This document shows positions 15,833-22,513 of a DNA stretch of 22,513 nucleotides, one piece after another (position 1 is the stretch's first letter; each line of letters begins with the position of its first letter). Under the pieces are notes generated by a model. That model was not told where the DNA came from and did not search any database. It was given only the letters and a program-made list of their open reading frames with translations. The DNA is from Firmicutes bacterium CAG:631 (GTDB lineage: Bacteria > Bacillota_I > Bacilli_A > RFN20 > CAG-631), in NCBI GenBank assembly GCA_000433015.1, contig HF998013.1:100274-122786 (forward strand), written 5' to 3'. The translations under genes were made by a program, and so were the position numbers.

Positions 15833-16858
15833 TTAAATTTCATTTAAAATGCGTTTTGCTAAAGTTTCATGCCCTAATTTTATTGGATGAATTCCATCAT
15901 AAATGTATTGTTGCCAATTAGTTGCATCCCATAAATCCATTGTAGGAATCGAAATGAAGTGATACTTTTCAACAATTTCAAGAATTTTAGCATTATATTC
16001 ATCTCTAGAAGTACCATATCCTGGAGCATAAGCAGCATTGGTATCTTGTCCCCATGTAGCAAAAGGAATTAAGATAGCCACAATACGAATTTTAGGATTA
16101 TAGGAGAGTAAAGTTTTATACATGTAGTTGAGGGAGCCTGTAAATGTGGTTGCATCTTCAAACACTTGTGGGTCATCCTCTATTGTTCCTAAAGGAACAC
16201 AACGCATAAAGTCATTTGTTCCAATTAAAATGAAAGCATAATCTGATTTTTGTGCTTCTTCTTGAGAATTTTTCACTTGATTAAATCCTAAAACGGTGGA
16301 ACCACCAATATTGACAATAGATGGACAATAAGCAGCTGTTGCACCGCTATAAGAAAGATTAAAATGTTGTTTTAACATGGCCTCTTGTTGAATAATTTCA
16401 GGATAATAACTTAAATCTTTGTATTGTTCATATCCTGGTCGACGAGAAGGATGGGAATCAGTAATAGAATCTCCGTAAAAAACGGCAGTTTTTTGGAACA
16501 AACGACCTTTATCTACGACAAAATGTTCGTTCATATATTCATCGGAAAGAACTGAAATTGGTATTTTTTGAAAATATTCAGAAGATTTAATTGTTAGTGT
16601 TGTTTCACCAAGTTTTTTCCCTTGAATAATACCCAAATCAGCATCCATTAGAATGATATCTTGATTAGAGAGCTCCATCGTTAAGGTTTCATTTTTAAAT
16701 TCTTCATTTAGCATCATATAAACGTTATACGTTTCATCAACAGCCAGTTCAATTTTAGTCAAGTCACAAATTTCTCCTTCTTTTAATTGAGAAGAGGGAG
16801 TGTCTTGGCAGCCTGTTGTAAAAAATAAACAAGTGGCCAGTAATAATAGTTTTTTCAT
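15833..16858 (-). CDS. SGNH/GDSL-hydrolase lipoprotein with Ig-like domain
   Basis: 341 residues. The signal peptide MKKLLLLATCLFFTTGC ends in a lipobox-like TTGC, so the mature protein starts at Cys17 and should be anchored on the outer face of the membrane. Residues about 35-103 form a bacterial Ig-like (Big_2-type) domain with GIIQGKKLGETTLTI. The SGNH domain follows: block I GDSIT (Ser131), block II SYSGAT (Gly172), block III GTND (Asn215) and block V DGIHP (Asp321, His324), so all catalytic residues are present. Such enzymes remove acyl groups from envelope polysaccharides or lipids; the substrate is not visible. Its ATG overlaps the stop of the CofE-like gene (ATGA), and it is the last gene of the operon. 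Confidence 0.92.
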   Translation of the reverse strand: MKKLLLLATCLFFTTGCQDTPSSQLKEGEICDLTKIELAVDETYNVYMMLNEEFKNETLTMELSNQDIILMDADLGIIQGKKLGETTLTIKSSEYFQKIPISVLSDEYMNEHFVVDKGRLFQKTAVFYGDSITDSHPSRRPGYEQYKDLSYYPEIIQQEAMLKQHFNLSYSGATAAYCPSIVNIGGSTVLGFNQVKNSQEEAQKSDYAFILIGTNDFMRCVPLGTIEDDPQVFEDATTFTGSLNYMYKTLLSYNPKIRIVAILIPFATWGQDTNAAYAPGYGTSRDEYNAKILEIVEKYHFISIPTMDLWDATNWQQYIYDGIHPIKLGHETLAKRILNEI

Positions 16859-18063
16859 GATTCGTTCTCCTTTGTGTAATTATCAAAATAACCTTGAATT
16901 AAAATAATGGGGGTACCTTTGTCTCCACTTCCTGATGTTAAATCACAAAGAGAGCCAATTAAATCAGTTAGTCGTCTTGGAGTTGTTCCTTGGGTTACCA
17001 TTTTACCCTTTAAACTTTCATTTTTTTCATCTTTTTCTTTGATGTATTTTTTAATCGCATTTTGTAATTCTTGTCCTTTTAAATTGGAAAAGTCGTTATC
17101 AGCTAAATATTTTAGTTTAACTTCGTTTGGCGTGCCTTCTAAACCATCAGTATATCCTGGAGAGACAACAGGGTCCGCTAATTCCCAAATTTTACCGACC
17201 GGATCTTTAAATGCGCCATCTCCATAAATCATGACTTCCAGTTTTTTGCCTGTTTTTTGTTTTAATTTAGCTTGAACTTCTAAAACAAATTCTTGGCAAT
17301 GTGTTGGAAATAATTTTATCGAAGTTTCCGTTGCTTTATTAGAACCTAATAATCCATATTGCGGATTATAACCACTGTTATTGATGGATTCAGTTAAAAT
17401 GTCGTCAAGACCATAAACGACTTTTGCACCATTTTCTTTTAAAATTCTTTTTGTTCTTGTACGTGAATGAATATCGCAAGTTAAAACATGGGATGTATAA
17501 TTTAAAATTGTTTGTGGTTGGTTTGCAAAAAGAATTTGTACTTCACAACCTTGTTCTTCAATTAAATTTTTATAAAATTCAACATAGTCTACTCCTGTAA
17601 AATAATGTTTTTGATATCCAAAAAGACGACGATAATCTTCTAACGATAATACATCACTCCAAGGATTAACTTTGGCTTGATCTAAAGCATCTAAATCAAT
17701 TAAATGATTTCCCACTTCATCTGAGGGATAACTTAACATTAAAACCATCTTTTTTAATCCTTTGGCAATTCCTTTTAAACATACTGAAAAACGATTTCGA
17801 CTTAATATTGGGAAAATGACTCCCACTGTATGATTACCAAATTTTTTAGAAACATCGGCTGCGATTTGTTCGATCGTTGCATAATTACCTTGACTACGTG
17901 CAACAACCGCTTCGGTAATTGCTACAACATCTCTATCATGTAAAACAATTCCTTCTTTTGTAAGATCGACGATGGCATCAGTAACAATATCTGCTAATGG
18001 ATCTCCTTGTTTAATAATAGGTGCACGAACCCCCATTGATACTGTGCCAATTTTTCTACCCAT
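16855..18063 (-). CDS. CofE-like protein (coenzyme F420-0:L-glutamate ligase family)
   Basis: 402 residues, much longer than the ~250 of archaeal CofE. CofE adds glutamate to F420-0 with GTP. The N-terminus carries the family pattern: VRAPIIKQGDPLADIVTDA followed by LHDRDVVAITEAVVARSQGNY. The middle has NRFSVCLKGIAKG and a conserved-looking YGDGAFKDP. The C-terminal ~60 residues include TTPRRLTDLIGSLCD and SGSGDKGTPIILIQG. No membrane helix or signal is present. No other F420 gene is near, and this kind of Firmicute is not expected to make F420, so a different amide-ligase role is likely. The start has GGGGG eight bases upstream. It lies 34 bases after the PH-domain gene and is coupled to the SGNH lipoprotein gene by ATGA. 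Confidence 0.85.
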   Translation of the reverse strand: MGRKIGTVSMGVRAPIIKQGDPLADIVTDAIVDLTKEGIVLHDRDVVAITEAVVARSQGNYATIEQIAADVSKKFGNHTVGVIFPILSRNRFSVCLKGIAKGLKKMVLMLSYPSDEVGNHLIDLDALDQAKVNPWSDVLSLEDYRRLFGYQKHYFTGVDYVEFYKNLIEEQGCEVQILFANQPQTILNYTSHVLTCDIHSRTRTKRILKENGAKVVYGLDDILTESINNSGYNPQYGLLGSNKATETSIKLFPTHCQEFVLEVQAKLKQKTGKKLEVMIYGDGAFKDPVGKIWELADPVVSPGYTDGLEGTPNEVKLKYLADNDFSNLKGQELQNAIKKYIKEKDEKNESLKGKMVTQGTTPRRLTDLIGSLCDLTSGSGDKGTPIILIQGYFDNYTKENES

Positions 18064-18097
18064 TTTGAATTCCCCCTTTATTTATTATCAACCAAAA

Positions 18098-18736
18098 TCA
18101 TTTACGATATTTGGTTTGATAGCCATGATTTTCTTTTGGTCTTAAATCATTAGGATAATGCATATCGGCTTGAATATCAACAACCATTTGATTTAATCGA
18201 GATGCAATTTCATAAGGTTTGCTAAGATCATGTAAAATTACAGATTGATGAGAACCGCTAATATAAATATCTCCAACTTTTAAAAGTTTATCTATCCAAT
18301 TGACACGGCATTTAATGCCGCCTATTTCTAAATAATATATGGTTTTAAAATCAATGCCAATAATTCCACTACGAATAATAATTTTTTTAGTTGTGATGGC
18401 ATATTGTATATTTTTATGTTGCAAACTAGATTTGATAATATTGGCTAACCAAATCCAAACCGGAGTTAAATGTAAAATGAAAAAAGCAATTAAAAGCCAA
18501 ATCATTTTTCCAAGTGAAGCAGCAAATCGACAAATTAAATAAATAAAAGCTCCATCAAATATAAGCCATATTAAAACAATTGGTAACATTCTTATGATGG
18601 CCCCTAAAATATAAGCACTTTTTTTAGGATTTCCTCTCCAAAGAATTTCTTCATCTTCTTCTATTAAATCTTCAATTTGTGTTGCTTCAGGCTGAGAATT
18701 TAAATCACTAAATAAGTTTTCCTTTCTTTTTCCCAT
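18098..18736 (-). CDS. bPH2 (YdbS/YdbT-like) PH-domain membrane protein
   Basis: 212 residues. An acidic N-terminus contains EEDEEILWRGNPKKSAY, the typical lead-in of bacterial PH proteins. Two membrane helices (about 40-70 and 75-101) follow, then a bPH2 domain at about 105-165 (IQYAITTKKIIIRSG, IDFKTIYYLEI and VGDIYISGS). A basic tail ends the protein. The domain should lie in the cytoplasm at the membrane; its ligand is unknown. The start has GGGAGGAG eight bases upstream. It heads the operon with the CofE-like and SGNH genes. Confidence 0.88.
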   Translation of the reverse strand: MGKRKENLFSDLNSQPEATQIEDLIEEDEEILWRGNPKKSAYILGAIIRMLPIVLIWLIFDGAFIYLICRFAASLGKMIWLLIAFFILHLTPVWIWLANIIKSSLQHKNIQYAITTKKIIIRSGIIGIDFKTIYYLEIGGIKCRVNWIDKLLKVGDIYISGSHQSVILHDLSKPYEIASRLNQMVVDIQADMHYPNDLRPKENHGYQTKYRK

Positions 18737-18758
18737 AACGTTCTCCTCCCATAAAATT

Positions 18759-18787
18759 ATGATATAAAAAAATAGTTCAATTTACAA
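18759..18787 (-). promoter_or_regulatory. candidate promoter of the PH/CofE-like/SGNH operon
   Basis: On the minus strand TTGTAA (18787-18782), a 17-base spacer and TATCAT (18764-18759) lie 22 bases before the PH-gene start. Confidence 0.45.
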
Positions 18788-18830
18788 TAAAAATTAAAAA
18801 AAATTCTAAAGTAAAAGTTTTAAAAAAAAT

Positions 18831-18850
18831 TTCAATCAATTTCAATCAAT
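18831..18850 (+). repeat. tandem 10-bp direct repeat upstream of a promoter
   Basis: TTCAATCAAT occurs twice without a gap, ending 18 bases before the -35 of the three-gene operon. The ten-base period puts both copies on nearly the same face of the helix, as in direct-repeat sites of OmpR-type response regulators. This use is inferred. Confidence 0.55.
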
Positions 18851-18868
18851 AACTTCATTTTGGCTTAT

Positions 18869-18898
18869 TTGACATAAAAAATAAACCTATGTTAAAAT
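18869..18898 (+). promoter_or_regulatory. strong sigma-A promoter of the LURP-one operon
   Basis: A perfect TTGACA (18869-18874), an 18-base spacer and TAAAAT (18893-18898) with a TG extension (18890-18891). The first gene begins at 18931 behind GGGGGG. Confidence 0.85.
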
Positions 18899-18930
18899 AT
18901 TAAAAAATAATCTAATTTAGGGGGGCCGAT

Positions 18931-19371
18931 ATGGAAAATACATCTTTTTTAATGCTATCTAAAAATGAGTTAAAAAACTTTTTGATACGACTTGGGAAAA
19001 TTTTTTCTAATCTTTCTATTTTTATGCTTGTTTTATGCTTATGTGGTATTTTATCATTTATTTTTACAGGTTTTATTTTTCTTGTAGGTATTGTCATTAT
19101 AATAGTTACATTGGGGACCATTTTTGCTATTTCTCCAAACTATTTTGATCAATTAATTGTTGCTATGAATGTATCAAGTAGCATTTCATCTTTTTTTAGT
19201 AATAATAGTTTAATTTTTGCTGGGTTAACGATTTTATTTGCTATTCTTTCTATTGTTTTATTATTTTTTGACAAACAAACAAAACATAAAGGACGAATTG
19301 GTTTATCTATTTTTATCTTGATTGTCGCATTGCTCATGATTCTTGCTATCGTATTGGAGGTATTTTCATGA
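18931..19371 (+). CDS. small four-helix membrane protein, function unknown
   Basis: 146 residues. A polar N-terminal ~25 residues (KNELKNFLIRLGKIF) is followed by two close membrane helices (about 27-68). A linker rich in Ser and Asn lies at 80-92, then two more helices (93-113 and 122-145). Lys and Arg between the last two suggest that loop is inside. I do not recognise a family. The start is set by the GGGGGG ribosome site. The stop TGA overlaps the next gene's ATG (ATGA), so the two are made together. It is the first gene of the operon driven from 18869. Confidence 0.75.
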   Translation: MENTSFLMLSKNELKNFLIRLGKIFSNLSIFMLVLCLCGILSFIFTGFIFLVGIVIIIVTLGTIFAISPNYFDQLIVAMNVSSSISSFFSNNSLIFAGLTILFAILSIVLLFFDKQTKHKGRIGLSIFILIVALLMILAIVLEVFS

Positions 19372-19874
19372 ACACGATTCATTGTAAATTGGTAGGTCTT
19401 CAAAAAAATTTTATTCCCAGTGTTCAAGTAGATGGTCAATATATATTTTTTAAAAAAAATGAATTTGGTTCTTATGAAGCTCAAATTCAAACCGAAAAAG
19501 AAGAAATTGAATTCATTCTGTCTAGAGATCTTGAACTTAAAGGGAAATTTTGGTTACTTTATGCAATTTTATCTTTTATTATTAGTATTTTTGGAATTTT
19601 TGAACCATTATATGATCGGAAATGTATTTCTTTGAATTGTCATTTTAAAATGAAACTGAATCAAACAAATGAAATTAAAATCAAGTTTAATTCATTACAA
19701 CCTTCAAAAAAAGCAGTTGAAATTGAAACTCAAAATGAATGTATAGAACAAACAAATGAATATCAAGTTGATAAACTTGCAAAAAAAAGATGGATTATTC
19801 TTTTATTAATCAAATTGATTGTTTGGTTGATAATTGCCATTTTATTAGGATTTTTTATTTCAAAAACAATTTAA
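19368..19874 (+). CDS. two-helix membrane protein, function unknown
   Basis: 168 residues. An N-terminal ~58-residue soluble beta-rich part (VGLQKNFIPSVQVDGQYIFFKK) is followed by helix 61-79, a middle soluble part of ~60 residues with Lys, Asn and Glu, and a C-terminal helix at 142-164. There is no signal peptide. I do not recognise a family. GGAGG seven bases before the ATG and the ATGA overlap with the previous gene support the start. The LURP-one-like gene follows after 18 bases, so all three products may act together at the membrane. Confidence 0.75.
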   Translation: MNTIHCKLVGLQKNFIPSVQVDGQYIFFKKNEFGSYEAQIQTEKEEIEFILSRDLELKGKFWLLYAILSFIISIFGIFEPLYDRKCISLNCHFKMKLNQTNEIKIKFNSLQPSKKAVEIETQNECIEQTNEYQVDKLAKKRWIILLLIKLIVWLIIAILLGFFISKTI

Positions 19875-19892
19875 AAGAAAGGAGGAAATGAG

Positions 19893-20375
19893 ATGAAAGT
19901 CTATATTAAAAATAAATTATGGTCTGTGGGTGGTGATTCATCAGTAGTTGATGAGAATAAAAATCCTGTTTTTCAAGTTAAAGGAAGAATTTTCAGTATT
20001 ACAAAAGTGAAATACATCTGTAATCAAGAAGGGAAACACCTTTTTAAAGTGAGAAACAAGTGGTTTAATTGGTTCATTCATAAAGCTTATATTTATGATA
20101 GTAATAAACATAAAATTGCAACAGTTAAAGATAAAATGTTTAACACGAATCAAGAATATTTTGTATTGGGCTACAAAGATGAAATCAAAATTCAAGGTAA
20201 ATTTTTTGGAAGAACAACGCAAATTTTAAAAAATGGAGAGATTGTTGGAACAATAACAAGACAAATAACCATAGTTAATGATGCTTTTGAACTTGAAACT
20301 AATGAAGAAGATCTTGCTTTTTTAGTGGCTTTAGTTATCGCAATAGATAATATAACGGATAAAAAGAAAAAATAA
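19893..20375 (+). CDS. LURP-one-related (LOR/tubby-like) protein
   Basis: 160 residues, about the length of the bacterial LURP-one-related family (PF04525), which folds as a tubby-like beta barrel around a central helix. The start, MKVYIKNKLWSVGGDSSVVDE, is typical. Repeated strand patterns follow: PVFQVKGRIFSITKVKYI, HKIATVKDKMFNTNQEYFVL and IKIQGKFFGRTTQI. The barrel-core helix is the C-terminal DLAFLVALVIAIDNI. Tubby-like proteins bind membrane lipids in eukaryotes; the bacterial role is not known. GGAGGA lies before the ATG. It is the last gene of the operon, before a terminator. Confidence 0.85.
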   Translation: MKVYIKNKLWSVGGDSSVVDENKNPVFQVKGRIFSITKVKYICNQEGKHLFKVRNKWFNWFIHKAYIYDSNKHKIATVKDKMFNTNQEYFVLGYKDEIKIQGKFFGRTTQILKNGEIVGTITRQITIVNDAFELETNEEDLAFLVALVIAIDNITDKKKK

Positions 20376-20382
20376 AAAACAT

Positions 20383-20440
20383 AAAAAATGTAGACGAGGT
20401 AACGCTTTTCTTTTCGGTTAGGCCAGTCTACATTTTTTTT
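20383..20440. terminator. two-way terminator with a long structured loop
   Basis: AAAAAATGTAGAC (20383-20395) pairs perfectly with GTCTACATTTTTT (20426-20438). The 30-base loop can itself pair through TAAC (20400-20403) and GTTA (20417-20420). The A and T runs serve both converging gene sets. Confidence 0.85.
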
Positions 20441-20449
20441 ATTCAATAA

Positions 20450-20701
20450 TTAAAAATAAAAATAAGAATCTTCCCAATAGTCAGGAATTTCAGTATCATT
20501 ATCTAAGGTTAAAAGGGATTCATCACAATCCTCTGTATAGGTAAAATCGTCTTCTTCAAAAATAGAGTCTTTGGGTTGTGGGAAGAAAATGCTAACCATA
20601 TGATGAAATCGATTAACGGATATGACTAAACACAGTGCTCCTTTTGGAATTTCACCAATTGTTACTAAGGGACGAACTCTATCTCCTTTTTTAAATTTCA
20701 T
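20450..20701 (-). CDS. small acidic protein with SH3/KOW-like start, function unknown
   Basis: 83 residues. The N-terminal half (FKKGDRVRPL, then GEIPKGALCLVISV) has the pattern of a small SH3-like barrel. Such folds occur in KOW proteins and in several small immunity-type families (DUF4926-like). The C-terminal half is strongly acidic (EEDDFTYTEDCDESLL and DYWEDSYFYF). The start is ATG 20701 behind GAAGGAGG. A longer frame to 20761 lacks a ribosome site and would overlap the upstream gene. It is 43 bases after the 376-residue gene and probably co-transcribed with it. A role as an immunity protein is only a guess from the company it keeps. Confidence 0.7.
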   Translation of the reverse strand: MKFKKGDRVRPLVTIGEIPKGALCLVISVNRFHHMVSIFFPQPKDSIFEEDDFTYTEDCDESLLTLDNDTEIPDYWEDSYFYF

Positions 20702-20744
20702 GTTTTTACCTCCTTCAATTAGATATTTTAATTCTACTTTTATT

Positions 20745-21875
20745 TTAAAATAAAAATTCATTAAAAAAACCTTTAATTATTTCTTTTTTGTTAATTTTTT
20801 TAGCAATTTCAAAAGTGTTTTCGCTGATTTCTAAATCCGATAATATAACAGCAGTTGTATCTAAGAAATACCCTTCTTTTCGCAATTCTTTTATAATTTT
20901 AATCATTTTAGAAACAAAATAATCTTCATAAATTAAATCATCGGAATCACAATTATGATTGAATAACAAATCCTCTAATACTTGCACATGGCTTTTATCT
21001 TCCAATATTTCTTTTTCATTCGCATCATAAAACGCGATATTCCATTTTTCTTCACAATCTTCTTTTAAAGTTGTATATTGCATTTCTAAATCCGGACTTT
21101 CACAATTAATCCATATTACAGATGGATTGATATTTTTCCATTCATTTAATATTTTTATCATATTTTCTTTGATTATCTTGAAAATAGGAACAGGCTTAGA
21201 AAGTGGCACATTCACTTTTTTTCCATTCACTAATTTAAATCGAATAGGATAAAAGGATTGAACATTATTTTGTTCATCTAAATAATATACCATATTTTCA
21301 ATGACTTTCATATTAGTGACTCTTGTTTCTTCATCAATACATTGACAACAATCATCTGGTTGCCAGTAATCTTTTTCCGTAATATAAGTCACATCATTTT
21401 CATATCGAAAAAGATGTTCTTCTATAAGGGTCGTATTATTAAAATCTTTATAAAAATCAGGAATTGCAATATATCTAACTAATCTACCTTCATTATCATA
21501 AAATGATTTTGAAATGCTAGATATACCAAAATCTTTATTATAGAAAATGTATTCCAATACATTATCATGATAAAAATAGAAGTTTAATTCTTTCTTATCA
21601 GGACCTCTTTCAGATAAAATAATTCTATCATGATCATCAAAATAATACTTATATTCATAACCTTTATTTGGATTTTTTACTTCTTTACCCATACTACAAT
21701 TCGTTACTCTTATTTCTGAAACGAATGATGGCTCGTATAATCCTGCTTTCAGTGCCCAACCTTTACTATATTTAACATTTGTATTCGTCTTAATAATCTC
21801 TTTATAGCGTTTTATAAAATCATAAACACGATATTTTTCATACAATTCTTTTAATTCTTTTTTTACATGATTCAT
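20745..21875 (-). CDS. unknown protein with YD-repeat-like middle and immunity-like C-terminus
   Basis: 376 residues, cytoplasmic, without helices or signal peptide. The N-terminal ~50 residues are helical. Residues about 70-165 are a row of beta hairpins (EYKYYFDDHDRIILSERG, FYFYHDNVLEYIFYN and SFYDNEGRLVRYIAI) that recall YD/RHS repeats. Residues ~235-376 are acidic and helical. They contain WNIAFYDANEKEI and end with a Lys-rich helical tail (KKINKKEIIKGFFNEFLF). The C-terminal part reminds me of SMI1/DUF4303-type immunity proteins, but I see no decisive motif. The ATG has GGAGAGG upstream. It is the first gene of a leftward pair with the 83-residue protein. Confidence 0.75.
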   Translation of the reverse strand: MNHVKKELKELYEKYRVYDFIKRYKEIIKTNTNVKYSKGWALKAGLYEPSFVSEIRVTNCSMGKEVKNPNKGYEYKYYFDDHDRIILSERGPDKKELNFYFYHDNVLEYIFYNKDFGISSISKSFYDNEGRLVRYIAIPDFYKDFNNTTLIEEHLFRYENDVTYITEKDYWQPDDCCQCIDEETRVTNMKVIENMVYYLDEQNNVQSFYPIRFKLVNGKKVNVPLSKPVPIFKIIKENMIKILNEWKNINPSVIWINCESPDLEMQYTTLKEDCEEKWNIAFYDANEKEILEDKSHVQVLEDLLFNHNCDSDDLIYEDYFVSKMIKIIKELRKEGYFLDTTAVILSDLEISENTFEIAKKINKKEIIKGFFNEFLF

Positions 21876-21920
21876 AAATTGTACCTCTCCAAATTATAAA
21901 TTCTAATTTTACCTAATTTG

Positions 21921-21948
21921 ATTATATCAGTTTTTTTATCTTTTTGAA
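21921..21948 (-). promoter_or_regulatory. extended -10 promoter of the 376-residue gene
   Basis: On the minus strand TTCAAA (21948-21943), 16 bases and a perfect TATAAT (21926-21921) preceded by TGA (a TGn extension). The start codon is 45 bases further on. The rest of 21876-22007 is AT-rich with nothing else visible. Confidence 0.6.
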
Positions 21949-22007
21949 TACATGATGATAAACTTTTAAAAATGATAGATATTTTATCTTATCAATAAAT
22001 TTATTTA

Positions 22008-22412
22008 TTATTTTTTTTGATATTCATAAAATGTTGTTTTAATATTTTCATAAATCATTTTTTCTTGTTTTTTTCCAAAATGGAATAAAGTAAACGTGAT
22101 AATAGTACCATTTGTTAACTTTAGATTATAAAAATTTGTATCGGCACTTAGAATCTTATCTCCTTTATGAAGTTTAGTGTTTATTTCTTTGATATTGCTA
22201 TAAAATATTTTTAACCCCTGTTTGTAATTATATTTCATTTTAGGTTTGATAAAAACATGATAATGAAAAGTGATGCTATCTGCTTCAATTACGATAATAC
22301 TTCTTTTTTCAATCAAATAAGCAAACCAAAAAATAAGACTCAATAAAGGTAAGACGATGAGGGTATGGTTTATAATGCGGAAAAAAGGAAAGCGGTAGTT
22401 GAGAAAAATCAA
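22008..22412 (-). CDS. membrane protein with PH-like soluble part, probably N-terminally truncated
   Basis: 134 residues if begun at TTG 22412. Residues ~12-33 are one membrane helix (IINHTLIVLPLLSLIFWFAYLI). A soluble ~100-residue part follows, with alternating strands (SIIVIEADSITFHYHVF, GLKIFYSNIKEI and LKLTNGTIITFTLFHFG) and a C-terminal helix. This is the outline of a small bacterial PH-like domain anchored in the membrane. No ribosome site precedes the TTG, and there is no Met before residue 59. The segment NYRFPFFRIINHT looks like the interior of a longer protein. The reading frame closes at a TAA at 22430-22428. A rightward frame overlaps its first 48 bases. A cut-down gene is likely; a real TTG start is the alternative. 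Confidence 0.55.
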   Translation of the reverse strand: MIFLNYRFPFFRIINHTLIVLPLLSLIFWFAYLIEKRSIIVIEADSITFHYHVFIKPKMKYNYKQGLKIFYSNIKEINTKLHKGDKILSADTNFYNLKLTNGTIITFTLFHFGKKQEKMIYENIKTTFYEYQKK

Positions 22413-22513
22413 AAGAAAATCGAAAATTTAGAAGCTGAACTTGAAGTTACCCCTAGCCTTAAATACAAAAAGTTTGATATATTTAATGGAATCTTACAAA
22501 TTATGTTAGCAAT
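22365..22513 (+). CDS. start of an unknown rightward gene (runs off window)
   Basis: An open frame from ATG 22365 to the window end gives 49 complete residues. It has a charged helical start (NAEKRKAVVEKNQKKIENL) followed by KYKKFDIFNGILQIMLA, which could lead into a membrane helix. The Lys/Glu pattern is far more protein-like than the opposite strand here. A stop at 22350-22352 closes the frame upstream. GATGAGG directly before the ATG is a poor ribosome site, so the start may differ or the frame may be a fragment. It overlaps the leftward gene by 48 bases on the opposite strand. Not recognised. Confidence 0.45.
   Translation, partial: MVYNAEKRKAVVEKNQKKIENLEAELEVTPSLKYKKFDIFNGILQIMLA

Noticed and set aside
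16855..19371. Mycoplasma-type code with TGA read as Trp
   Set aside because: TGA serves as the stop in ATGA overlaps at 16855-16858 and 19368-19371, and Trp is written TGG in the proteins read.
20192..20446. Leftward frame across the end of the LURP-one gene and its terminator
   Set aside because: It is antisense to a convincing gene, contains the terminator hairpin, and has no family resemblance.
1..22513. CRISPR arrays, tRNA or rRNA genes, insertion sequences
   Set aside because: No regularly spaced repeats, cloverleaf, rRNA segments or transposase motifs were seen on either strand.

Overview
The window is AT-rich (roughly 30% GC by eye) and uses the standard bacterial code: TGA is a real stop in two ATGA start/stop overlaps (16855-16858 and 19368-19371). 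Gene content points to a low-GC member of the Bacilli, plausibly a gut Erysipelotrichia/RF39-like lineage. The main evidence is a very recognisable gerE, a gerM with two GerMN repeats and a spoVB-type flippase, next to secDF, mutS2 and uvrC. From memory these genes also lie near one another in Bacillus subtilis, with many more genes between them. The organism therefore probably makes spores or descends recently from a spore former.

Layout. 1-3037: a leftward spoVB-like gene cut by the window start and a divergent secDF fusion, closed by a two-way terminator. 3107-4135: a leftward S66 (LD-carboxypeptidase/MccF-like) peptidase. 4224-9650: a rightward housekeeping and sporulation block mutS2-uvrC-gerE-gerM, in which gerE and gerM each have their own possible mother-cell sigma promoter. 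9694-10845: a leftward zinc-ribbon, eight-helix membrane protein. 15789 to 10928: a leftward unit with a palindromic operator, two paralogous ABC ATPases, one ABC-2 permease and a cytoplasmic six-hairpin glycosidase. 18787 to 15798: a leftward operon of a bPH2 membrane protein, a CofE-like (F420-0:glutamate ligase family) enzyme and a translationally coupled SGNH-hydrolase lipoprotein, ended by a perfect palindromic terminator. 18831-20440: a rightward three-gene operon (two small membrane proteins and a LURP-one-like protein) behind a strong promoter with a tandem 10-bp repeat upstream. 20450-22412: leftward genes of unknown function that look accessory, two of them resembling polymorphic-toxin immunity genes. 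22365-22513: the start of a rightward reading frame that overlaps the last leftward gene.

How the genes work together. secDF serves protein export. mutS2 and uvrC serve DNA maintenance. spoVB, gerE and gerM belong to mother-cell sporulation. The central ABC and CofE/SGNH/PH operons look like envelope or export functions whose substrates cannot be read from sequence. The most interesting parts are the compact sporulation locus with sigma-E/sigma-K-like promoters, the CofE-like/SGNH operon in an organism not expected to make F420, the repeat-controlled LURP-one operon, the SecF-half proton-relay substitution, and the antisense junction at the right edge. Every kilobase is covered by a gene; the longest intergenic stretches (382-607 and 18737-18930) hold only the promoters and repeat listed.
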